From Paenibacillus cookii (lineage in GTDB: Bacteria; Bacillota; Bacilli; Paenibacillales; Paenibacillaceae), in NCBI RefSeq assembly GCF_018333375.1, contig NZ_BORW01000005.1, positions 124,001 through 188,000 on the forward strand: DNA of 64,000 nucleotides, written 5' to 3'. Positions within the stretch are counted from its first letter, which is position 1, and every line of letters begins with the position of its first letter. The translations under genes and the position numbers were made by a program. This document shows, piece by piece, positions 53,980 through 62,954 of the stretch. Under the pieces are notes generated by a model. That model made no database searches and was not told the DNA's origin. It was given only the letters and a program-made list of their open reading frames with translations.

Positions 53980-54087
53980 TATAATGATTACAAGTTCATA
54001 CGATGGTAGGAGACGTTTGAGACAACCACGAACGCCCGCGCTTCGCGTTTTGCACGCGAAAGCCGCGGGATCTTCGTGGTTTTTTTA
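53980..54087 (+). promoter_or_regulatory. glpD promoter -10 box and GlpP-type leader with terminator hairpin
   Basis: TATAAT at 53980-53985 with a poor -35 (TACTGC, 17 bp upstream). The transcript starts near AAGTTCATA (53992-54000), then GGAGA at 54009-54013, spaced as in the glpP leader. The hairpin pairs AACCACGAA (54024-54032) with TTCGTGGTT (54073-54081), with inner CCCGCG/CGCGGG and CTTCGCG/CGCGAAAG helices, and ends in eight T. Without GlpP it should stop transcription before glpD. Confidence 0.85.
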
Positions 54088-54111
54088 CTTTATGGAAAGA
54101 GGGGCTGCGAT

Positions 54112-55794
54112 ATGAAGCATAGGTTTTCCGGAATGGATCGCCGAACCAAGCTTGAGGAAATGGCAAACGGGATGTATGACGTTCTGATTATCGGCGGCGG
54201 CATCACGGGGGCCGGCATCGCCCTGGATGCGCAGAAGCGGGGAATGAAAACGGCCTTGATCGAGATGCAGGATTTTGCGGCGGGAACGTCCAGCCGATCG
54301 ACCAAGCTGGTCCACGGCGGGCTTCGCTACTTGAAGCAGTTCGAGGTGAAGATGGTGGCCGAGGTCGGCAAGGAACGCGCCGTGGTTTATGAAAACGGGC
54401 CCCACGTCACGACGCCGGAGTGGATGCTCCTGCCGTTTTACGAAGACGGCACGTTCGGGGCGTTTACGACGTCGGTCGGGCTGCGCGTGTACGATTTCCT
54501 GGCAGGGGTAAAACCCGAAGAACGACGCAAAATGTTAAGCAAAGAAGAGACGCTCGGCAAAGAGCCGCTGCTGCGGAAGCAGGGCTTAAGAGGCGGCGGT
54601 TATTACGTGGAGTACCGCACGGATGACGCGCGCCTGACGATCGAAGTCATGAAAAAAGCGGTGGAAGCCGGGGCGAGCGCCGTCAATTACGCCAAAGCGG
54701 AGGAGCTTATATACGAAGGCGGCAAACTGGTCGGGGCGAAGGCAAGAGACGTCATCGGCGGGGGCGTATACGAGATCCGGGCCCGGAAAGTCGTCAATGC
54801 AACCGGGCCTTGGGTCGATACGCTGCGGGAGCTGGACCGGTCCAAATCCGGCAAAACGCTGCGCCTGACCAAAGGCGTGCATCTGGTTTTCGACGGCTCG
54901 CGTTTTCCGCTCCGGCAGGCGATTTACTTCGATACGGCCGACAAACGGATGGTGTTTGCCATTCCCCGCGACGGAAAAACGTACGTGGGCACGACCGATA
55001 CCGACTATGCGGGAGACACGGTTCATCCGCGCGCGACGGCCGAGGACCGGGATTATTTGTTGGCTGCTTGCAATCATATGTTTCCGGAGCTGCTGCTGAC
55101 GGCGAAGGATATCGAATCCAGCTGGGCGGGCCTGCGTCCGCTGATCTATGAGGAAGGCAAATCGCCTTCGGAAGTCTCGCGGCGCGACGAAATCTTCGTT
55201 TCGCCTTCGGGCATGCTGACGATCGCCGGCGGCAAGCTGACGGGTTACCGTAAAATGGCCGAAACCATCACGGATCTGCTCGCCCGGAAGCTCCAGGCCG
55301 AAGGGTTCGGGCCGTTCGCCCCGTGCGCTACGCGGACACTGCCCATTTCCGGCGGGGATGTAGGCGGCTCGGCGCGTTTTCCCGAATTCGTTCGCGAAAT
55401 GACGGAAAAAGGCAAGCAAATCGGCCTCGCGCCGGAATCCGCCCAACGGCTCGCGCTCCGTTACGGCTCGAACGTTCCGGCCGTATTCGACCGGATCCTT
55501 TCGGCGCAACAGGCCGGAACGGGCCGCGGACTGTCCCGGGAAGTGCAGGCGATGCTTCTGTACGCGATCGAAGAGGAAATGGCGGCAACACCCGTCGACT
55601 TTTTCATCCGGCGGACCGGGGCGCTGTTTTTCGATATCGCATGGGTGCGGCAGTGGAAAGAACCCGTCGTCAGCTTCATGGCGGAGCAGTTGGGCTATAG
55701 CGACGAGCAGGTTCGGAAATACGCGGAAGAGCTTGAGCTGGAACTGAAAGCGGCCGTCGTGCCGTCGGAAGAGCTGGAACCGGTGTATTCGTAA
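54112..55794 (+). CDS. glpD: Aerobic glycerol-3-phosphate dehydrogenase
   Basis: A 560-residue FAD enzyme that oxidises glycerol-3-phosphate to dihydroxyacetone phosphate and feeds electrons to menaquinone at the membrane. FAD fingerprint 'VLIIGGGITGAGIALDAQKRG'-type block near residue 25, 'GTSSRSTKLVHGGLRYLKQFEVKMV' in outline, and the conserved 'IAGGKLTGYRKMAE' near residue 390; a C-terminal helical domain completes the usual length. ATG at 54112 follows AAAGAGGGG; the frame runs into the leader upstream. A terminator follows. Confidence 0.95.
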   Translation: MKHRFSGMDRRTKLEEMANGMYDVLIIGGGITGAGIALDAQKRGMKTALIEMQDFAAGTSSRSTKLVHGGLRYLKQFEVKMVAEVGKERAVVYENGPHVTTPEWMLLPFYEDGTFGAFTTSVGLRVYDFLAGVKPEERRKMLSKEETLGKEPLLRKQGLRGGGYYVEYRTDDARLTIEVMKKAVEAGASAVNYAKAEELIYEGGKLVGAKARDVIGGGVYEIRARKVVNATGPWVDTLRELDRSKSGKTLRLTKGVHLVFDGSRFPLRQAIYFDTADKRMVFAIPRDGKTYVGTTDTDYAGDTVHPRATAEDRDYLLAACNHMFPELLLTAKDIESSWAGLRPLIYEEGKSPSEVSRRDEIFVSPSGMLTIAGGKLTGYRKMAETITDLLARKLQAEGFGPFAPCATRTLPISGGDVGGSARFPEFVREMTEKGKQIGLAPESAQRLALRYGSNVPAVFDRILSAQQAGTGRGLSREVQAMLLYAIEEEMAATPVDFFIRRTGALFFDIAWVRQWKEPVVSFMAEQLGYSDEQVRKYAEELELELKAAVVPSEELEPVYS

Positions 55795-55902
55795 CGCAGG
55801 GTTCGCCGGCTCTTTCCTCCTCCGAAGCGGTATGCGATGGCGCCGGAACGGACGCCGCGGCATAAACGAATACATGGGCTTGCAAGGCCAACGAAGGCCA
55901 AG

Positions 55903-55941
55903 GCGCCGCGCCTCCCGTACCCGGGAGCGCGGCGCTTTTTT
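55903..55941 (+). terminator. Strong terminator after glpD
   Basis: GCGCCGCG plus CTCCCG (55903-55917, one extra C) pair with CGGGAG plus CGCGGCGC (55922-55935), followed by six T. The rest of 55795-56159 shows no gene. Confidence 0.9.
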
Positions 55942-56159
55942 GCGAGGGATAGGAAAAAAATCTTCGATACCGCTTCGAGGAAGCGCACTTGGTCATTCGG
56001 CAGACGTTGCACAAAACAACAAATGATCTTATTGAACGCCATCGAAGATTTGCGGGCATAAAACGGCTTTTGAGGGTAATATAGGAATAGCGGAAAAGCG
56101 ATCATTTGGACTGAAGCTTCGGCAGGTTCAAAGCAAATTGAGACAGAGGAGACATCTTC

Positions 56160-56813
56160 ATGACAGAAACCATTCACCCCATGAACATAACGATTTTTGG
56201 AGCCACCGGCAAAGTCGGGCAGGCCTTGGTCCGGGAGGCGCTAAACCGCGGCCATGACATAACGGCCGTCGTGCGCGACGCCTCCCGGTTAAAGATAGAG
56301 CATGAACGTCTGCATGTCGTGGAGGGGAATTTGTTGGACCCCGCGACGGTCGAAAGAAATGCGAAAGGACGCGAGGCGGTGATCAGCGCCTACGGACCGA
56401 AGCCGGGAGAAGAGGAGGAGCTGCTTGAAGCGGCGCGTTCGCTGATCGAAGGGGTGCGCCGTTCGGGAACGAAACGCCTGCTTGTCGTAGGCGGCGCCGG
56501 CAGCCTGCTGACCGATGACGGCACCCGGCTGATGGATACGCCTTCGTTTCCGGAAGAATGGTTTCCGCTGGCTGCGGCGCATGCCGACGCCTACGTGATT
56601 TACAGCCGTTCCGACCTGGATTGGACGTATTTGAGTCCGGCGGCCGCACTGGAAGACGGCCCCCGCAGCGGCAATTTCAGAATCGGCATCGACCGGCTGA
56701 TCACCGACGAGCTCGGCAGCAGCCGGATCACGATCGCCGATTTGGCCGCGGCGCTCGTGGATGAACTGGAGGATCCTTATTTCGTCCGTTCAAGGTTTAC
56801 GGTGGGGTATTAA
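56160..56813 (+). CDS. NAD(P)-binding oxidoreductase, atypical SDR (YwnB-like)
   Basis: A 217-residue Rossmann protein with the GATGKVGQ nucleotide-binding loop (about residues 14-21), 'GHDITAVVRDASRL', 'GREAVISAYGP' and 'RLLVVGGAGSLLTDDGTRLMDTPSFPEEW' in outline. Matches the NAD(P)H-binding family of atypical short-chain dehydrogenases that includes YwnB and NmrA-like sensors; no catalytic Tyr-Lys pair is visible, so it may act as a redox or quinone reductase-like protein. GAGGAG precedes ATG. Confidence 0.82.
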   Translation: MTETIHPMNITIFGATGKVGQALVREALNRGHDITAVVRDASRLKIEHERLHVVEGNLLDPATVERNAKGREAVISAYGPKPGEEEELLEAARSLIEGVRRSGTKRLLVVGGAGSLLTDDGTRLMDTPSFPEEWFPLAAAHADAYVIYSRSDLDWTYLSPAAALEDGPRSGNFRIGIDRLITDELGSSRITIADLAAALVDELEDPYFVRSRFTVGY

Positions 56814-56911
56814 GGCAAGCAAGCGGGCTCGGCTTCCCTCAAGGCGGAGCATGCGGTCGGTTTACGCGAAAATGATGGGTCGCGGACCTGCTGACAAGGA
56901 GGTAGACATGA

Positions 56912-58534
56912 ATGCATATCGTAACTTCGGCGCAGATGCGGGAGCTTGATCGCCGCGCCATAGAGGAGATCGGCATTCCTTCCATGGCGCTGATGGAAAA
57001 CGCCGGCAAGGCGATCGCGGAGGAAGTGATCCGGCTTTGCCGCGAGCGGCAGCCTGCGCGGGCAGACAGGAATGAGGCGGAAGGCATCGGCCGGCAAGCA
57101 GGAGGGCGCGGATGCATCCGGGGCGACGCCGGCCTTGCGCTGGATCAGCCGGAACGCGAGCATTGGCTGATCCTCGCCGGCAAGGGCAACAACGGCGGCG
57201 ACGGTTTGGTGGCCGCGCGTCATTTGCGCGAGGCGGGCATCCGCGTGACGGTGGTCTATGCCCTGCCGCCGGAGCAGCTGCAAGGGGATGCCGCCCTGCA
57301 GCGGGACGCCGCCGCTGCCCTTGGCATCCCCTTGCTTGTCCACGGGCGCGATGCCGTGGACTATGGCGGATGCACGGGCATCGTCGATGCCCTGCTCGGG
57401 ACCGGCGCCCACGGCCAGCCGCGGGGCGCTTACGCGGACATGATTGCCGCGGCGAATGCCAGCGGCAAGACCATCGTGTCGGCGGACATCCCCAGCGGGC
57501 TGGACGCCGACACGGGGGAAGCCGGCCGGCCGTGCATCGCGGCCCGGCTGACCGTTTGCCTCGCGTTCCTGAAGCGAGGCTTGACGCAGTACCCCGGCGC
57601 GGAAGCCGCCGGGGAGGTGGTGGTGCGCTCCATCGGGATTCCCTCGGAGCTGTGCGGTCAGCAGGAAGGGGGCGCCTACCTGCTGACCGAAGCGGTGCTG
57701 CGCGGCCGCTTGCGCGTAGACACGGCGCGCCGCCGCTCGCCGGACGGCCACAAAGGCACGTACGGCCACGTGCTTGTGGCGGCCGGAAGCCCGCGCATGA
57801 GCGGCGCGGGGCTGCTGTGCAGCCGGGCGGCTTTGCGCGCGGGCAGCGGCCTCGTGACCTGGGCGCTGCCTGCACCGCTGCTGCCGCATATGGCCGGGGC
57901 CGCGCCGGAAATTATGCTCGCCCCCGCTGCGGACGGGGACTGGGACGAGGCTTCGGCCGAAACGGTGCTTCAGCTGGCCGCAAGCCGCAGCGTGCTGGCC
58001 ATCGGCCCCGGGCTGGGGCGGTTTGAAGGAGACGGCCGCTGGCTGCGGCGCATATGGGAGCAGTCCGAGCGTCCGCTTGTCGTCGATGCCGATGCGCTGA
58101 ATATGCTCGCGGACTGCAAAGACTTGCCCGTCTGGCAGGGAAGGAAGGCGGATACGGTGCTGACGCCGCATCCAGGCGAGATGGCCCGCCTGACCGGCTT
58201 GTCCGTCAAGGAAGTCCAGCGGGACCGGATCGGTGCCGCTTCGCTGTATACGGCAACCCATCGGGTTACGCTGGTGCTCAAAGGGGCCCGAACGGTCATT
58301 GCCGGGCCGGACGGTACCGTTTATGTCAATGCGACGGGCAATGCGGGCATGGCGACGGCCGGATCGGGAGACGTCCTGACGGGCATCATCGCCGGATTGT
58401 TGGCCCAGGGGCTGGACGGCGTCCAAGCCGCCGCTTACGGCGTTTACCTGCACGGACTTGCCGGCGAAGCTGCGGCCGAAAGACGCGGACACCCGTCCTC
58501 CCTGATCGCGGGCGATTTGATCGAGGCGCTTTAA
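56912..58534 (+). CDS. nnrD: Bifunctional NAD(P)H-hydrate repair enzyme (epimerase plus ADP-dependent dehydratase)
   Basis: A 540-residue fusion. N-terminal YjeF_N epimerase ('MHIVTSAQMRELDRRAIEEIGIPSMALMENAG' in outline, 'LAGKGNNGGDGLVAARHLREAG', 'VDALLGTGAHGQPRG', 'SADIPSGLDADTG') interconverts R- and S-NADHX; C-terminal YjeF_C ribokinase-fold dehydratase ('KGTYGHVLVAAGSPRMSGAG', 'LTPHPGEMARLTG', 'GNAGMATAGSGDVLTGIIAG') restores NAD(P)H using ADP. Between the first helix and 'ILAGKGNNGGDG' there is a ~35-residue Gly/Arg/Asp-rich stretch (about 46-84) longer than usual. GC is very high here. AAGGAGG before ATG. Confidence 0.92.
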   Translation: MHIVTSAQMRELDRRAIEEIGIPSMALMENAGKAIAEEVIRLCRERQPARADRNEAEGIGRQAGGRGCIRGDAGLALDQPEREHWLILAGKGNNGGDGLVAARHLREAGIRVTVVYALPPEQLQGDAALQRDAAAALGIPLLVHGRDAVDYGGCTGIVDALLGTGAHGQPRGAYADMIAAANASGKTIVSADIPSGLDADTGEAGRPCIAARLTVCLAFLKRGLTQYPGAEAAGEVVVRSIGIPSELCGQQEGGAYLLTEAVLRGRLRVDTARRRSPDGHKGTYGHVLVAAGSPRMSGAGLLCSRAALRAGSGLVTWALPAPLLPHMAGAAPEIMLAPAADGDWDEASAETVLQLAASRSVLAIGPGLGRFEGDGRWLRRIWEQSERPLVVDADALNMLADCKDLPVWQGRKADTVLTPHPGEMARLTGLSVKEVQRDRIGAASLYTATHRVTLVLKGARTVIAGPDGTVYVNATGNAGMATAGSGDVLTGIIAGLLAQGLDGVQAAAYGVYLHGLAGEAAAERRGHPSSLIAGDLIEAL

Positions 58535-58557
58535 TCGACGGAAAAACCGTGCTCAAC

Positions 58558-59031
58558 TTACAGCCAAAACAGGCAGATGAGCGGAACGACCAGCGCAAAC
58601 AGCGGGGTAAGCAGGGAACGGTCGGAGAACATCCGCTTTCCCAGGAAAAAAACGAGCACCGTGCATACGCCCGCGGCCGCCCCGATGTCGCGGTAACCGT
58701 CAAACGCGGGATTAGCGGCGAACAGGCCGTAAAAAGCGCTATACGCCGCTGCCGCATACAAGGCGGCCTGCTTCATTTTGCTCAGCGGCGGCAGCACGGC
58801 GAGGATCGCATCGGAGGCGATGGAAATCAGCATGGCGTAGCTGTAAACCCAAATTTCGGGCGTAATGGACATTTCGGGGTCCGCCGCGTTCCAAGGCGTT
58901 TCCGGAACGGGAAACATCCGGGAAATCAGCAGGAACATCAGCAGCGTCAATCCCGCGGAGGCCAACTTGTTCATCGTATATTTTCCCGACTTCAGCCGGG
59001 CATGGATAAAGGAATAATCCGGTTTCATCAT
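58558..59031 (-). CDS. Membrane protein of unknown function
   Basis: A 157-residue protein with about five hydrophobic segments ('LASAGLTLLMFLLISRMF', 'YSYAMLISIASDAILAVL', 'AALYAAAAYSAFYGLFAA', 'GAAAGVCTVLVFFLG', 'LLTPLFALVVPLICLFWL'). No family recognised. Convergent with nnrD, ending 24 bases from its stop. GGTG-type weak ribosome site; ATG at 59028 is an alternative start. Confidence 0.65.
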   Translation of the reverse strand: MMKPDYSFIHARLKSGKYTMNKLASAGLTLLMFLLISRMFPVPETPWNAADPEMSITPEIWVYSYAMLISIASDAILAVLPPLSKMKQAALYAAAAYSAFYGLFAANPAFDGYRDIGAAAGVCTVLVFFLGKRMFSDRSLLTPLFALVVPLICLFWL

Positions 59032-59311
59032 TCGTTTTCACCTTGCCCCATCGTCATTCTCGTCAGGATTTTGCCAATCCTCATGGTACAGCATAATCAC
59101 AAGCCGCGGGAATGGTTACAGGAGCAGTCCGGCTTTTAAAGGGATTACGTACCCCAAACCGATTTGCGGGCAGGTGCTTGCCGCCAAAACGCTGCTCGAT
59201 GTCTGTTTTTGGAACATGGAGAAGATATGTTCTTTTTGGACGGAACCTGGATTCGGGTCTGTTTTGCGGGAACGGGATCTTGGATTCGGCTGATGAAAAG
59301 GGAGTGGGTGC

Positions 59312-59527
59312 ATGAAGAAATTCATGGCAGGCGTCGGCCTTTTTTGCGGTACGGCGGTTGTATTGTCTACGGTTTATGTGCTGGCGGGCGGTTTGGCGGA
59401 TATAGTGCTGATCGTCGGTTTTAGTATCGTGATCGCCATGTTGGGCGTCATGTTGTACAACCAGCATCGGGAGCGGGATGCAAGAAAAAGGGCGGAGAAA
59501 CGCCGGCAAATGAACCGGAATTTGTAA
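59312..59527 (+). CDS. Small two-helix membrane protein
   Basis: A 71-residue protein with two membrane helices (about residues 5-26 and 29-49) and a strongly basic C-terminus ('RERDARKRAEKRRQ'). GGGAGTGGG precedes ATG. No family recognised. The 280 bases upstream (59032-59311) show no gene or clear promoter. Confidence 0.6.
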   Translation: MKKFMAGVGLFCGTAVVLSTVYVLAGGLADIVLIVGFSIVIAMLGVMLYNQHRERDARKRAEKRRQMNRNL

Positions 59528-59679
59528 TACCAGGGCCTAATCCACGAAAGGATCATGGACCGATGGCGGACGATCCCTACCTCACATGGACAGGATGGAA
59601 TCGGACTCGTCAAATCTTTGAGAATGTTTCGTCCCGGGTTCCGGGAAATCGTCGCGATTATGGAACCGCATAGAATGCA

Positions 59680-59714
59680 GCCTCCCGCCTAAAAAGGCGC
59701 GGGAGGCTTTTTTC
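59680..59714 (+). terminator. Intrinsic terminator
   Basis: GCCTCCCGC (59680-59688) pairs with GCGGGAGGC (59699-59707), with an AGGC-closing inner loop and six T. Confidence 0.85.
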
Positions 59715-59775
59715 TTAAGATCCTGGGCTGTTGTTCCGGATATCCTTATTCGAAAAGGACCGGGCGGTACGAAAA

Positions 59776-60300
59776 TCACGCTTTTTTTCTTTTCGGTATG
59801 CTAAGCGTCTGCCATTCGTCGCCTTGGATCATTTTGGCGAGATAAATGATTTGGCCGACGTGGCTTGAATAATGCGACATCTGGCGCTCGATTGCTTCAA
59901 GCACGGAATGCGGCTTCTGCTTAATATAGACGGTCCGCAGCAGGTCCTCGCCTTTGAGTTCCGAAAGCGTCCGTAAAAATACGCCCCAGCCCCGGTTCCA
60001 CACGGCGAGGAGCTCTTCCCGGGACGAAAGCGTGCCTTCGAATTCCTCATCCCGGTTACGTCCGGGTTTTTCGCCGTCCGTCGTCAGAAAATCCGTCCAG
60101 CGCGAGATCATGTTGCCGCTAACGTGTTTGACGATCACCGCGATGCTGTTGGATTCTTCCCCCGGAGCCCAATTCAGCCTGGCATCGTCCTTGATTTGGC
60201 TAATGGCCTTTTCGGCCGACGCTTTGAGCTGCTTGAAATTTTCGGTTGCGATTTGAAGATATAGATTTGCCACATCCTGTACGTTCGAAGGATTTTCCAT
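59776..60300 (-). CDS. DinB-superfamily protein (DUF1572)
   Basis: A 174-residue four-helix-bundle protein: 'FKQLKASAEKAISQI', 'SIAVIVKHVSGNMISRWTDFLTTDGEK' with the first metal histidine, and 'VLEAIERQMSHYSSHVGQIIYLAKM' with two more, as in DUF1572/DinB-like YfiT-fold proteins that bind a metal ion; possibly a thiol-dependent transferase. ATG at 60300 follows GGAGGTG; an upstream in-frame extension to 60450 lacks a site. Confidence 0.85.
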   Translation of the reverse strand: MENPSNVQDVANLYLQIATENFKQLKASAEKAISQIKDDARLNWAPGEESNSIAVIVKHVSGNMISRWTDFLTTDGEKPGRNRDEEFEGTLSSREELLAVWNRGWGVFLRTLSELKGEDLLRTVYIKQKPHSVLEAIERQMSHYSSHVGQIIYLAKMIQGDEWQTLSIPKRKKA

Positions 60301-60578
60301 CCCGACACCTCCAGCATGATTGTGAGACGTTCGCAAGCGGTGACTTGTTGTTGTGTACAACCAGTATATTCCTGAAGGTCCGGCGTCTGCAACAACAGGA
60401 AAATGCTTTGGGTACCGGTCGTAACCGGACAGGTCGGCTATGCACTTCATCGTTCAGGATCAACGGCAACCTTCATGGGAAAGCCAAAATCCCCGGCCGC
60501 ATCGGGTGCAGCGCGTTGTTAGTATTGTATGAGGGGGATCCTGGTAAATGCCGGTTGAATACTTTTTCTGTCCTAAAG

Positions 60579-61871
60579 TTATTCCTCGGGTTCGGGCGGC
60601 GTGAGCCGATCGATGCCGCCCATGTACGGCCGCAACGCTTGCGGGATATCTATGCTGCCGTCCGGCCGCTGATGGTTTTCGAGGAGCGGGATCAGAATGC
60701 GCGGCGAAGCGACGGCCGTATTGTTTAGCGTATGGCAGTACTGGAGATTGCCGTCCGCGTCCCGGTAACGGATATTCGAACGCCGGGCCTGAAAATCCAG
60801 CAGGTTCGACGACGAGTGCGTTTCGCCGTAGGCGCCGCGGCTTGGCATCCACGTCTCGATATCATATTGTTTATACGTTTTTTGCGACATATCGCCGGTG
60901 CACACGGCCATCACCCGGTATGGAAGCTCCAGCATCCGCAAAATCGCTTCGGCATGGCCGGTGATCTCCTGCAACATAGCCTCCGATACGCTAGGGTCGT
61001 TTTGGCAGAGAACGACCTGCTCGACTTTGGCGAACTGATGAACCCGGTACAGTCCACGGACGTCCCGGCCCGCCGAGCCGATTTCGCGCCGGTAACAGGC
61101 CGACATGCCTGCCAGCCGGATCGGCTCGCCCACGTCGACGATTTCGTCGCTGTAATACGACACAAGCGATACCTCCGACGTGCCGACAAGCCATTTTCCT
61201 TCGTCCGCGATCCCGAAGGTCTGATCCTGCCCTGCGGGGAAGAACCCTGTGCGGGTCAAGGCTTCCGGCCGGACCATGACCGGTACGTCCATCGGCGTAA
61301 ACCCGTGCGCCGCCAAATAATCCAGCGCCAGCCGCTGCACCGCAAGGTGAAGGTAAAGGCCTGCGCCCTTCAAATAATAATTGCGCGTCCCTGCCGTTTT
61401 TACGCCCCGCGGAATGTCGAACAAATCATGCATTTCCCCGAGGGCGACATGGTCCCGCGGCTCGAAATCAAAAACCGGCGCTTCGCCGAAACGGCGAACC
61501 TCGACGTTGTCGCCGTCGTCCTTGCCGATCGGCGTATCCTCCGACACGATATTGGGAACGAGCAGAAGCAGCTCCGATACCCGGCCTTCGGCCGCCTGAA
61601 GTTCCGTTTCGAGGGCGCCCAGCGTTTCGTTCATGTCTTTCACCTGTGCCATCAGCGGTTCTGCCGCCCCCCGGTTCCCTTGCTTCATGAGGGGAGCGAC
61701 TTCCTTGCTCAGCTGGTTTCGCCGGGCCCGGATCGCTTCCGTTTGCCGGAGAAGCTCCTTCCGTTTGGCATCCCACGCGAGCAGCTCCTCCACCTGAAAG
61801 GGGATGTTTTTGTGGATGGCCGTTTGCTGCACCCGCTCTTGATTGTCGCGGATAAATTGCATGCTTAACAT
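60579..61871 (-). CDS. serS: Seryl-tRNA synthetase, divergent form
   Basis: A 430-residue class II synthetase. N-terminal coiled-coil arm (about residues 30-110, 'KRKELLRQTEAIRARRNQLSKEV') that reads the tRNA-Ser variable arm; motif 2 'ACYRREIGSAGRDVRGLYRVHQFAKVEQV' in outline; motif 3 region 'SSSNLLDFQARRSNIRYR'. Several spots differ from typical bacterial SerRS: TSEVS for TAEVP, GETHSSSN for EISSCSN, and 'FPAGQDQTFGI' for the usual 'TGQLPKF' segment. This may be a second SerRS paralogue. A T-box leader precedes it. ATG at 61871 follows AAAGGAG; ATG at 61862 is an alternative. Confidence 0.9.
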   Translation of the reverse strand: MLSMQFIRDNQERVQQTAIHKNIPFQVEELLAWDAKRKELLRQTEAIRARRNQLSKEVAPLMKQGNRGAAEPLMAQVKDMNETLGALETELQAAEGRVSELLLLVPNIVSEDTPIGKDDGDNVEVRRFGEAPVFDFEPRDHVALGEMHDLFDIPRGVKTAGTRNYYLKGAGLYLHLAVQRLALDYLAAHGFTPMDVPVMVRPEALTRTGFFPAGQDQTFGIADEGKWLVGTSEVSLVSYYSDEIVDVGEPIRLAGMSACYRREIGSAGRDVRGLYRVHQFAKVEQVVLCQNDPSVSEAMLQEITGHAEAILRMLELPYRVMAVCTGDMSQKTYKQYDIETWMPSRGAYGETHSSSNLLDFQARRSNIRYRDADGNLQYCHTLNNTAVASPRILIPLLENHQRPDGSIDIPQALRPYMGGIDRLTPPEPEE

Positions 61872-61892
61872 GATTTTGACAGCTCCTTTGTC

Positions 61893-62170
61893 CGAAAAAT
61901 ACAAAAAGCGCCCTCATCCTTTGGGACGAGGAGCGCTTGCTCGCGGTGCCACCCAAATTGACCGGTTTGACGCTGCATTAAAGCGGCAGGGACCGATCCC
62001 CTTGGTTCCGCGGTAACGGACGGAAAGCCGGTTAACTTAGAGAGCAACACATGTTATTGCTCCGGTCGAAAACGCCTCGCAGTTGGATGCTGGTCATCGG
62101 CATAATATCGGTGTTCAATTCTTGTCGCTTAGTATAGCGTAATCCGTTTTCCCGCGCAATATGCATTTGC
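61893..62170 (-). promoter_or_regulatory. T-box riboswitch and promoter of serS
   Basis: On the minus strand: promoter TTGCGC-17-TATACT just upstream (around 62160-62130); a stem I-like distal helix with GCC...CAG...CTG...GGC; the T-box sequence AATTTGGGTGGCACCGCG (61959-61942), whose UGGN pairs with the uncharged tRNA 3' end; then the terminator arms AGCGCTCCTCGTCC and GGATGAGGGCGCT with a T run (about 61937-61901). Uncharged tRNA-Ser should switch it to the antiterminator. I did not assign the specifier codon; a UCG triplet lies on the 3' side of the putative stem I. Confidence 0.88.
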
Positions 62171-62390
62171 TGCTTGCATTAAACCAAATGCGCGAATCCC
62201 GTTACAGGCGGGATGGGGGACATTCCTAACCGGTATTGCCGCTTTTGGGCAAAAGGGCGCCTCGTAAAGCTTTGCACACGGTCAATCGATGTTTCGGTGG
62301 CTTTGCTATCTTTTCCGGAGTTGGATACAATAGGGGGAGATGAACGGGCCGATCCAGGTTTGCCCGAGCAAAGGATAGGGAGGCAATAAC

Positions 62391-62693
62391 ATGGCGATTG
62401 CGGAAGTGACGGTCATTCCGATCGGAACGGCGACGACCAGCCTGAGCGCTTACGTGGCCGATATGCAAAAGGTGCTGGCGAATCAGCAGGGCATCAGTTA
62501 TCAATTAACGTCGATGAGCACGATTATCGAGGGTTCGCTGGAGGACGTATGGAAAGCCATTGCGGCGCTTCATGAAGCTCCGTTCCTTGCGGGAGCGCAG
62601 CGGGTATCGACATCGGTCAAAATCGACGACCGGCGCGACAAACCCTCCTCGAGCGCGCAGAAGCTGCAATCGGTGCGGGCGAAGCTGCAATAG
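62391..62693 (+). CDS. Thiamine-binding-type protein (MTH1187/UPF0045 family)
   Basis: A 100-residue ferredoxin-like protein: 'AIAEVTVIPIGTATTSLSAYVADMQKVL' in outline, 'YQLTSMSTIIEGSLEDVWKAIAALHEAPFLAGAQRVSTSVKIDDRRDK'. The family (MTH1187, YkoF-like) binds thiamine or related ligands as tetramers; its role is unclear. GGGAGG 9 bases upstream of ATG. Monocistronic. Confidence 0.88.
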   Translation: MAIAEVTVIPIGTATTSLSAYVADMQKVLANQQGISYQLTSMSTIIEGSLEDVWKAIAALHEAPFLAGAQRVSTSVKIDDRRDKPSSSAQKLQSVRAKLQ

Positions 62694-62794
62694 CGCCTCC
62701 TAAATTTTTTTTGGGATAAACTATTGCATTTCCCCGCAAAAGCTGTATAATAGTCTATGTTTCGTTTGATTGTTTGAATGAAACGCCTTGTTAA

Positions 62795-62866
62795 GCTGGT
62801 GTAGCTCAGGGGTAGAGCAACGCACTCGTAATGCGTAGGTCGGGGGTTCAATTCCCTTCACCAGCA
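62795..62866 (+). tRNA. tRNA-Thr (anticodon CGT)
   Basis: A 72-base cloverleaf: acceptor GCTGGTG/CACCAGC, D arm GCTC/GAGC, anticodon arm ACGCA-CTCGTAA-TGCGT, T arm GGGGG-TTCAATT-CCCTT (two G-T pairs), discriminator A. Anticodon CGT reads ACG (Thr). The 3' CCA is not encoded and must be added. It stands alone, with a terminator at 62886. Confidence 0.95.
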
Positions 62867-62885
62867 TCTTTCATAAGCCTTACAG

Positions 62886-62922
62886 GACGCGGGTTTCCGG
62901 ATTTCGGAGACCGCGTCTTTTT
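62886..62922 (+). terminator. Terminator after the tRNA gene
   Basis: GACGCGG (62886-62892) pairs with CCGCGTC (62911-62917), with an inner TCCG/CGGA helix and TTTTT. Confidence 0.85.
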
Positions 62923-62954
62923 GCTTAACCACGTCTTTTCGGAAGGGGGAAATC

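Noticed and set aside
56810..58492. Long minus-strand open frame (560 codons) opposite the NAD(P)HX repair gene
   Set aside because: The opposite strand encodes a clear bifunctional enzyme; the antisense frame is low-complexity and without recognisable motifs.
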